DNA from: Alligator mississippiensis
Taxonomy: Eukaryota > Chordata > Crocodylia > Alligatoridae
Assembly (NCBI RefSeq): GCF_030867095.1
Contig: NC_081832.1
Coordinates: 35,039,756-35,103,755 of the forward strand
Direction of reading: 5' to 3'
Length of the DNA stretch: 64,000 nt
Positions 55,474 to 64,000 of the stretch are shown here, piece by piece. Under the pieces are notes generated by a model that saw nothing but the letters and a program-made list of their open reading frames with translations, was not told where the DNA came from and made no database searches. Every line of letters begins with the position of its first letter. The first letter of the stretch is position 1. A program made the translations under genes and the position numbers.

Positions 55474-55616
55474 GGATCAGAAGCATAAAGGCTGGACACT
55501 ACAGAGCAGCCTATATCTGCTTCAAGTTAGCAGCGGATCAGGGCTACAACAAAGCCCAGTTCAACGTAGGTCTGTGTTACGAGCATGGCAGAGGCACAAA
55601 GACTGCCCTGGGAAAG
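55474..55616 (+). CDS. DELE1: DELE1 exon 7 (Sel1-like repeat)
   Basis: The acceptor TTTTCTTACCAG ends at 55473 and the donor GTAACT starts at 55617. It reads IRSIKAGHYRAAYICFKLAA, then DQGYNKAQFNVGLCYEHGRG and TKTALGK. This is a full Sel1-like repeat (A.xYFxxAAxxGxxxAQxNxGxCYExGxG). Such repeats form the helical solenoid by which cleaved DELE1 oligomerises and binds HRI. Residues 190-237. Phase 1 in, phase 0 out. Confidence 0.96.
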
Positions 55617-55843
55617 GTAACTCACTGCATGCTGGGCTGGGACTGGCCTGCAAGAGGCCATGCTCTGATGTTGTTTACTACAGAAATATAGCTACTGTGT
55701 CTACTTGCATCTTCACATGCACTGGTTAACCTTAATGTACCAGCGGGAAAATCAGAACTTGGTAACAAGAACTCACATGTTCCTGGCTGGACAGTTTTGC
55801 TGTTCTGTTCAGGTCATGTCAAAGTAGTGTTGTAACAGTGTGG

Positions 55844-56704
55844 TGTCCTTAGGGTCGCTGTGATCTCCCCTAAGGCCCCTTTACCATGCTAAGCTGGCCT
55901 AAAGGGCACCCTCAATTCTTGCCTGCCACGTCTTTGATGGAAAGTGTATGATAGGGAGGCTGCCTTTCTGTCATCTTAGACACGGTTTCTTGCTGTACAC
56001 TGGCCCCAGGGCTCCTGAATCCCTTGTGGGCCCCATTCTATAATGGGTATTTCAGGGCACCCCAGCCTTATGGGCTATGAGAGGCTCTGACCACCCCTTT
56101 ACCACACCAAGCCTCACAGATGGAACTGATGTCATTTGGTCTGGGCCGTTACAATTTGGCCCTCTTGTCCTCCCTCGGCTCTCTGCAGCCCTGTCTCGCT
56201 CTGCGCCCCCACCGGCGCTCAGGCTGGTGCACCACAAACACTGTGCCTTCTCTGGCATTGGGTCAGTGCACCCCAATTACTGCACCCTCTCTGGCGCCAG
56301 GGTCCTCACACTATCATGGGTCCCGTATGAGGCCTCCTCCATCCCCTAATAGCCTTACCCAAGCCACTGGTTTTAAACAGCAAACAAAACACAAGCCCAT
56401 GGGCTCTAACAAATTCAAGCCACCTGGCTAAAATATCATTATTCCAGCTACCCCAGGGGTGCTCCATCCTTTACCAGTCTCAGGGCTGTACCTGTAGCCA
56501 GGCCTCTCCCCCCCGCTTACTCTGGGAGAGCTCCTTCCCCTTTTGCTGCTGGCAGACAACTGCCCTCCTGGCCTTAGCCAGGCCCTGCCCCTTCCAGTCA
56601 GCTGACTAGGTACAGGTGCAGCCACTTCCCTCATTAACCAGTTGTCCCGACAACCTGCTGGGTTCTTATCGCTGCTCTCCAAGTAGCAGGCACCTGGTAG
56701 AACA
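55844..56704. repeat. LTR-like dispersed repeat, copy C (about 861 bp)
   Basis: Shares with copies A and B the phrase GCTGTGATCTCC, AAGGCCCCTTTACCATGC-like text, the TGGGCACC/GCCCCAGG middle and the closing CAGCTGACT...CACCTGGTAGAACA. The TCTCTGGGGC repeats are few here. Borders are less sharp than in the other two, and no target duplication is clear. Confidence 0.6.
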
Positions 56705-57837
56705 CTGCCATAGTAGAACATAAGCATAGTTACACCTAGATCCTCCCTAACCAGTGGCTATCCAATCTCTTCTTGAACACCTCCATTGTTGAAGAGTTCA
56801 CAACTTCCCTAAGCAGTCTATTCCACTGCCTCCCTATTCTAACAGTGAAGAAGTTTTCTGGAGATCCAATCCGAATTTATGTTGCTGCAACTTCAAGCCA
56901 TTGCTCAGCATCCTACTTTCTGCAGCAGGAGAGGAAAGGTGCTTCTTCTTCTTTATGGCAGCCCTTCAAGTATTTGGGCTTCAAGTATTTGAAGGGCTGC
57001 TATCATGTCCCTCAAGTGCCTCAATCCCAAGTAGTTGTAAAAAGAAACAGATTAGGGCTCTAGGCAACACATGGGCTTGTGACCAAAGATCCTTATTTTG
57101 TTGCACAGCAATGCTCCTCTCCTTCCACCTTCCAGTCATGAAAAAAAAAAGACTTCTAGCCCTAATGACTATAGAGATAAGCCTGAAATCACAGCTCAAG
57201 TGTCAGTAGCTGTGACAGTGCCCATCTCAGTCTACAGCTAGCCTGAGCCAAGAATTTCAACATATAGAAGAAACCGCACCTCTCACCTCCAGAGGTAACT
57301 CTGAACTCTAAAGATGGCAGTTACACTGCCAGCATTCAACTATTCTCTACTGATTGAACAGGTCATACACCTAACAAGCTTCTCCCACAACAGCTGCTGC
57401 ATGGTTCTGAGCAAGAGTCTCCCCTCCCTTTTTGAAATGGCTCTAAATGTATGTGTCCATACCCTGTGATGTTACACTCTTGCCTTCAAGAGGTTTAGCA
57501 TGGTTCCAAGTGCAGGGAATGTGGCCTTCGGACAGTATAAGTACCGGCACCAAAAGGATCGTGTCCTACTCTGCCTTCCCTGCTTCTGATGCTATCCCAC
57601 CTTCAGATTCCCAAGCTGCAAAAGCACTTTGAAAAAGCTTAAAAACATAAGCTGCTTCCCTAATATTGCTCTTTTGTATCAACCATTTCTCAGGTTGCTA
57701 TGAGGATGTAATAGGGTGGCATTATGAGGGCTGGGGTGAGGTATCAGTCATATATTGTGTGCACATGTGGATTTAGCTTTTCTTAGAGGTAGCACCTGTT
57801 CACAGGGAGACCACCCAGAACAGTTCTCTCCTGGGAT

Positions 57838-58895
57838 CAGGGTTTTCCATTTCCCACAGAAGAAAAACAGGTTTTTTACCTCCCTCCCCACCTTACCCAA
57901 GTAAAATGTAAATATCTCATTTTAGCAGAGAAACCCGTGGATTTTGCAGTTTTGCAATGAGTCCTCCCAGGCTGGCAGAGTTGCAGCCTGTAAGGGGCTG
58001 GGGAGAGCAGGAGGAGGGCAGTCAGGCAGGGGATGCCTACCAGGCAGCCTGGAAAGCAGCTCCTGCAGGTAAGTTGGGGGTGGGATTGAGGCCCCCATAG
58101 GGAGGGAGTTGGGCAGGGCTGGGGCTGCTGCCTAGCCAGGTGATAGATGGGGCTTAGGGCCCAGAGCCACAATGCGTGGCTGCAGGGCCCCAGCAGGGAG
58201 TGGGGACCAGTTCCCCACCGTTGCATGCACTCCCATGGGAGGAGAGGGGGCATATTTCCCCCAAATCTGTGCTTGGATCAGGCACAGGCTCAGGCTCCTG
58301 CCCTCCCCTGAGACCCCCTACAGCCCAGCAGGTATAGCCCAGCACTGCAAGGCACAGTGTGGCCTCACAGAAGAGCTGCTTGCTACTGTGAGCTTTGCAC
58401 TGCCCTAGAGATGCATCTCCCGTGCACACCCCTGTGCCTTAGCCCCTGGTCATGTAGGGGATGCATTATCAGGGCAGCACAGAACTTGCAGCAACAAGCA
58501 GATTCCTGTGCACAGCTGTGCTGTGACCTGCAGCACCAGCTCATGGATGCTGGGCTGCAGAGGCCCTGGGGTAAGGGAGCATGGCAGGAGACTGAGCACA
58601 CAGCTGCTCCTGCCCCATGCACAGATCTGGGGGGCGTGGGTCCCCTTGCCCCCTACAGGCAGCATCAGGGAAGGGGGGCAGGAGCAGAAGCCGCTGCTGC
58701 AACAGTGGAGCCTGGGCTGCAGACCCAGATCCCTGGCCCCATAACTCTAGCAGCTGCTCCCCTCCCCCCCCCCCCCAGCAGGGCTGGGGGAGCAAAGGGC
58801 ACCCCTTTAAATCATAGATTTGCAAGGGGGGGGTGGTATTAGAGAATTTGGGATTTTTTTTTTTTAAGTCAGGGAAAACTAGGATCCCTGGTGAT
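57838..58895. mobile_element. GC-rich element with short inverted ends
   Basis: The left end TGGGATCAGGGTTTTCC and the right end GGAAAACTAGGATCCC are inverted copies with two or three mismatches. A long T run precedes the right end. A third, partial end (AAAACCTAGGTCCCTGG) occurs at about 61930-61946. No transposase is seen and no target duplication is clear. Confidence 0.45.
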
Positions 58896-60339
58896 CATAC
58901 CTCAAAAGCCACTTTAGTATTTGTGTGTGAATGGTATGTTACAATTTGCCTGAGGGCTCCAGTGGGCAACTGTGATAGGGCTGCACAAGTCAGGTAGAGG
59001 TTTCTGCTACGTGGGAGAATAAGCGAGTTTATGGTGGTGTAGTGGGTTCAGAGTTATTGCTTAGCTCAAAGTCTTTTAACACTATATAGTCCTTTATTCC
59101 CAGGGAACACTTGTCCTACTGGTATCCTCCTGTAGGAGTCAGTCCTCAAACACTAACATAAACACAGTCCATAGAAGGTTAATTCACAGGTGTGAATCCT
59201 CTTAAGCTGGAGACATCTTCTCAGGGGCTAATTACTGCTCCTTCCTCATGTTACACAAATTGCCAAATGCTCAAAACTATGAGGGAGGATAAGCCAAGAT
59301 GCTGCATTTATTGATTAAGCACTTACTAAAACACACACCCACCATATTCATACCCCAATTTCTGTTCTGCACTGGTATATGTTACCAGTCTTATCAGTGC
59401 TCAGATCAACTTAGTGATCAACTTGGCTGGCCACAAGCGGGAGCTGGGCTCCTGACTGTCCATCGTGTCATTCTGGAGCATTGGTTCATCTGACATGCAG
59501 AACAAGACCTAAAATTGATGTTTCACCCCATCTTTTATAGCTTTGTCAAGTCACCCAGTCCTTTGGGCTTTTGCCGGGTTATCACTGTTCTTTCTTGAAG
59601 CTGTTGTTCTCACTGTTCCAGGGCAGATTTTTCTTGTTCGGCCTTTTATCTGTCTACATTCTTCAGACAGTCACCAGCCGTTTTCCTTTTCCACAAATAC
59701 ATTCTTACCCATACAGCATACAAGAGTAAAAAGGCCAAGCACTTACATCAAGCTACAGAGCAATACAAAATGGAGTTTCTTAAGGCAATGCGAAACTCAA
59801 GAAAATACATAAAATTAAAAGCAATAGGCAAGAATCTATTTCTATGTTATTTACGTAACATCAAGCTGGTATTTAAGCTATTTACATACTACTTACTGCA
59901 GTCTTTCCTCTTAGGCTGGCTGTGGCTCAACTCTCTGCCATGGTGGTGCTGCTCCCAGTCTCATAGCCCTTAAATCTCTCCTCAGACCCTAGGAGTTCCT
60001 GGTCTAGCCAGGCAATATTCTCTCATTTTCCTATCTGTCTGACTCCCCTGGCTTCCCCTTCCTAGGAGCCTTTTAACTTCCTGTAGCCACTAATTATCTC
60101 CCTCTGCTGGCCTGGTCCTGAGCAGTCTGTACCTAGCGTTACTGCCTGCAGCTGGGCTGTAGCCTTTGGCTCTAACAGTCTGCTACAGATGGGAGCAGGC
60201 AAGAAAATTTAACTGCAGAAGGCTACAGTGGCACCTATGTCAGAATGGACCCCTGCAACTTCCCCATTAACATCCTTAGGATATTGCAGTCTGGTGCACA
60301 TACCACCTAGGTGTCATAAGGATGTTTCTCTGCTTTCAG

Positions 60340-60498
60340 GCAGCTCTCTATTACCGTCATGCAGCCAGGAGTGGGCACCTCAAAGCCCAATACCGCTATG
60401 CCAGGTGCCTCTTACATTATGGGTCCAAAGCAGAAAAAGCAGACCTGCAAAAAGCAAGGACTCTTCTGGAGCAGGCAGCAGCAGCAGGGCTAATGGAG
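60340..60498 (+). CDS. DELE1: DELE1 exon 8 (Sel1-like repeat)
   Basis: The acceptor TCTCTGCTTTCAG ends at 60339 and the donor GTAAGT starts at 60499. It reads AALYYRHAARSGHLKAQYRY, then ARCLLHYGSKAEKADLQKAR and TLLEQAAAAGLME. The AQYRYARCLL core is the same as in mammals. 53 codons, residues 238-290, phase 0 at both ends. With this exon the window covers a little over half of the expected ~500-residue protein. Confidence 0.96.
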
Positions 60499-63400
60499 GT
60501 AAGTGTCTGTAATACAGAGGATATTGAATAGTGCCATACCAGTAGAGTTCCTCCCCTTTCTCCTGTCCCTGGAAACAGTGGAACACAGATCATCCTAGAA
60601 TGCATTACCTTTTGGACCACCCCTCCCCAAATATGTGGCATGTACCTACTTGCAATTTCATGCTGGAGATGGAGAGCTACAGCAATGTCCATCGTTCTTC
60701 ATGGAAGTTTGTCCTTAGCTTTAAGTGTTGAGCTATTTGCTTGTTTGTTGGGTTTCTTTGTTAAGGATTGTGCTAACCTTTCTCCACTTCCTTATGAGAG
60801 TTTTAACTATAGTGTGCCCAAACCACTAGTTCCCATCCTACTAATCGCTCTGTGTTTTTTGTATGAGGGAGGTATGCAGTCGCCATCTTTGCCCCAGGTT
60901 TTGGATCCTTACTTCATAAAAAATGGAAGAGAGGACTTTTCCTCTGCCAAATTTTAGGAATTGGTGTTGAGAACTTTGTCCTGCTCTTCTGAGTCTGACA
61001 CCACCAGCCTTGTATATCCCATGCCCAGAAGAATCTGCCACTTGGGAAACATCCATTTTCAGTAACCAGGGGCATGGTTCATCCAGTTAGAGACCCATAC
61101 AGAGATTTGTATCAAAGTAAGCTGCACATCCTCAGAAGGCAAAAGACATACCTCATTAATAGATGTCAGCTCCCATGAATTTAGGAATCAGACACCACAT
61201 TTTGGAGTTGGCTTATCATGGCATCACGCTCCCAGCTCTCAGTAGGGAATCAAACACTGCTCAGTGTGTCACTACCCAGAGCTCCACTTTGAGAGCAAAG
61301 CGGGGCAGGGAGACCACCCCTGCTGGCGCTGCCTCCAGGATCCCAACACCAGCCGTTTTGCCGTGGCTGCCAAGGTGAGGTAACCCCTGCTCAGTGCAAC
61401 AGTGGAGGGCACAACTTTGTGCTGCCACTGCCACCCCCCTCACACACACACTGCTGGGCAGGCAGGGGACATGTCACCATGGCGGCTTGGCTGACACAGG
61501 GCTCCTGGCAACAGCACTTGGTCTCTCCACAGTTCTCTACCCTCCCATACTGTGTCCAGTCTGCTGGGCCACAGAGATGGCTCCTGCCACGTGCCGGTCT
61601 GGCCAGGCTGCAGCCCCATGCCCAGCACTCCATGGTCACTGCAGAAGTCTGGGGAGGCATATCCCCCCCATAGTCCCCCATGTCACCAGTGGGTGTTCCC
61701 AGACGGTCCCCAAGCCAAGGCCCTCCAGCCCTCCCATCCCATAGATTTCCCTGTATAGTATCCAGCTGCCAGGGCTGCTCCCACCACCCTGCCTGGCTGT
61801 ATTGCCACCCTTATGTGTATGCCTCCAATCACCCTCCCATTCTCTCCAGCCCCAAGCAGCTCATTGCTGGCTGGAAATTTGCATTTTTCTCCTTTAAAGG
61901 GGAAAATTCATGCTTTTCCATCAAAAACAGAAAACCTAGGTCCCTGGTCATAATACACAATGTGCTTGGGACAAGAACAGCACCAGCTGATTTACAGCTG
62001 TGTCTACACATAGTAAAATTACTGTGCCTGGCAGCAGGGCCCTAAAGTTCACTAGGCTGCCCCATACTGCCTAGCTCCTAAACCAAAAGCAATGCTGCCA
62101 TTTCTCCGCAGAAATACAGGAAAGTTGGTTGGCATAGGCCCAGCTAATAGACATAGTGACTCAGAACTGGTAATATGCTAACCTTAAGCACTTTATTTAC
62201 ATTGCTTCCAATTTGGAAAGCAGTGCACACAGAACAATGTGGATTGTTTGCTGCCAGGTATGGAGAATTTACTGGATAGATGTGGCTTAAGAGATCCATT
62301 CCTCTTGGACTGTTGTTAGATGTCCTTTTTCACAGGTAGTTTCTGAGCCTTCATATTTCATGATGCTGAGAAAGATCACACATGACACATGTATGAGAAA
62401 GATCACACATGATCACTCTGTTCTCTGCACCAGCTTGGACTTCTCCCACCTGCTGCACCTGTCTCTGGATTCTTTAAGTCTTACTATTGGGTCTCCTGTC
62501 TCAAGAGTAGGGCCAAATGCTACAGGCCAGATACTGTTTTTGATACTGCATAATCTACTAGCCATGCTTGCCCTGCAAAGGTCAAGAAAGTTCAGCAGAA
62601 GCCCCTCCCACCAACATCCCTGCTCTATATAAGGTGCAAAGGATTTTCTGTTAAATTCTCTCTTCCCATCATTTGGGACTACCCACTTTGTCTGAGGCAG
62701 TCTCACTTTTTACTCCATGAAATGAGAATGCACTTGGCTGCGACTTCAGCCTTCCATCCACTAAAATGGACCCTTGCACCTCCTGCTGCCTAAAGTAGTA
62801 ACATTTTGGAAAGCTGACTTTGTGTATATATTCATGCTCAAGAATTGCTCTTCAAATTTTCTGTCCAAGGGAGCTGTCAGTTTTACTAATTGATTCTTGA
62901 ACCTTCCTATTTTAGTTTTTGGCTGTAGCATTGGGAGGTTTAGACACTCAGATACTTTTTGAAGAGGATGAAGGGTTCCATATATTCATTACACTAGCAA
63001 AAGGGGATAGTAATAAGGACCAGTCAGTTTCCACCCCAGATATTACGAGGAAGTTATACTGTATGCATTCTTATTAGGAAGTGGCTGGGATCCCAGTATT
63101 AATAGGGTTTGAGAGCACATGCCACATCAGATGCCTACTGTCCTTCTCCGAGATATTCCAGGACTCTTTTTTGGAGTTCCAGCAATCTGTGCTGACAACT
63201 GGACTCTGGTGCACTCACAAAGCTGGAAGCATTAATCTGCTAGTTAGCCCTGACCACACCGTCAGTTTAAGGCGAGATGGTAAGTTTTGTGTATTAACTT
63301 TGTGGCTTATTCCCTGTTTTATCATGCTATTAATTGCATGAATTGTGTGGCTGGATGTAAGAAGGAGCCTTGGGCTTCTGTTACTTTAATGAGAGAAATA

Positions 63401-64000
63401 GCAACAGATAAATCCCAGGGAGCTGAACAGGGGCTAGCCACAAGAAGAAGGGAGCAAAGAAACACTGCTGCCTAAGCAGATAGCTGCCCATTAGAGGGAA
63501 GGGGAGTGCATCTCCAGCCAGTTAAGAGAGCTCTGCCTGGGGAGGAGTGAGCTGCAAGGGAATTGACAGCTAAGGTAATAAGCCCCTAGGACAAAGCCTA
63601 GCTGGGAGACTGCTAGAGCAGCAGTCATAAGCTGCCATGGCAACCAGCCTTCAGGCCCTAACAAGAAACCCCTGCTCAGCTGGAGTGCCACCTGGCTGGA
63701 AGGGGCTTATAAACTTAAGAAGTTTATAAGCCTAAAATGTAAATCAAGAAGACTGGCCCTAGCAAGCTGCAGAGTGGCCAACTTCTGGCCACAGACTACA
63801 GAAAGAGGCTCTGCTGCCTCCTGGAATTCCCTAAGGATGTAAGTAGGCTGTTTCTGTCAGGGAGGTATAAGCCAAGGCAAGGGGAGGTATGGCTGCTCTG
63901 ACAGTAAGGTACTGTTGATGTTTGGACTGTGCACAGATTTAGTTTGTTATAGCCAGTGTGCTTATTTTTCTGTTAGAGTTTCATCTGGTATTTTGGGACT
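60499..64000 (+). other. Start of DELE1 intron 8; no further exon found
   Basis: No sequence resembling the next Sel1 repeat (an acceptor followed by AQxFLG-type codons) occurs up to 64000, so the next exon should lie outside. A GC-rich stretch at about 61260-61950 looks like part of the repeat family at 57838-58895. An exon-like segment at 63183-63279 is not supported by homology. Confidence 0.55.

Larger units (their letters stand above)
55617..60339 (+). other. DELE1 intron 7 (4723 bp)
   Basis: Holds LTR-like copy C (55844-56704) and an inverted-end GC-rich element (57838-58895). The rest shows no supported gene. The 59040-60180 stretch is CT-leaning and unremarkable. Confidence 0.6.

Noticed and set aside
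58154..58842. Overlapping frames of 66-161 codons in GC-rich sequence
   Set aside because: They lie inside a repeat with inverted ends; frames are open on both strands because stops are rare in GC-rich DNA.
63183..63279. Exon-like segment with acceptor and GATG/GTAAG donor
   Set aside because: The peptide does not resemble the next DELE1 Sel1 repeat, and a repeat exon would have to come first. Kept only as intron sequence.

Overview
Vertebrate nuclear DNA, most likely from a sauropsid, with a crocodilian favoured over a turtle. This is inferred from several CR1 LINEs of archosaur/turtle type, an env-less class III-like endogenous retrovirus, a dense load of foldback/MITE-like elements, and large-intron spliced genes. 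No bacterial-type operons, CRISPR arrays, rRNA genes or convincing tRNA genes were seen.

Host genes. The main one is DELE1, plus strand. Eight coding exons (31202-31232, 35077-35203, 36246-36369, 37066-37201, 41783-41838, 54284-54377, 55474-55616, 60340-60498) join in consistent phase to 870 nt = 290 codons. They run from the initiator Met through an N-terminal targeting-type region and a hydrophobic stretch into the Sel1/TPR repeats. The rest of the gene is not found here and should lie beyond 64000. A CpG-dense patch surrounds exon 1. At the left edge, two phase-matched exons on the minus strand (675-385 and 234-1) belong to a second gene that I cannot name.

Layout. 0-5.4 kb: minus-strand gene end, GC-rich unique or repeat DNA, a minus-strand Ty3/Gypsy integrase relic, and copy A of an LTR-like repeat. 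5.7-15.2 kb: three CR1 copies (a 3' stub, a decayed long copy, and a nearly complete copy whose ORF1 block is inverted) plus a GTGACC-rich minisatellite. 16-30.6 kb: a large array of ~190-200 bp units, split by an LTR element that is itself split by a 6.5 kb endogenous retrovirus (21348-27890, minus). 31-64 kb: DELE1. Its 12.4 kb intron 5 holds a minus-strand CR1, copy B of the LTR-like repeat, and a broken Gypsy element into which a 2.8 kb inverted-repeat element made of the same ~195 bp units has inserted.

Most interesting structure. The element at 48758-51576 has terminal inverted repeats, a 10-bp target duplication that interrupts the Gypsy protease frame, inward-facing arrays of ~195 bp units on both arms, and a unit motif (GTTCCTTATTC) that matches its own termini. 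The 16-30.6 kb array shares the units, the core and one terminus, and ends about 640 bp upstream of the DELE1 start codon. It looks like a non-autonomous DNA transposon whose subterminal repeats have expanded into a satellite.
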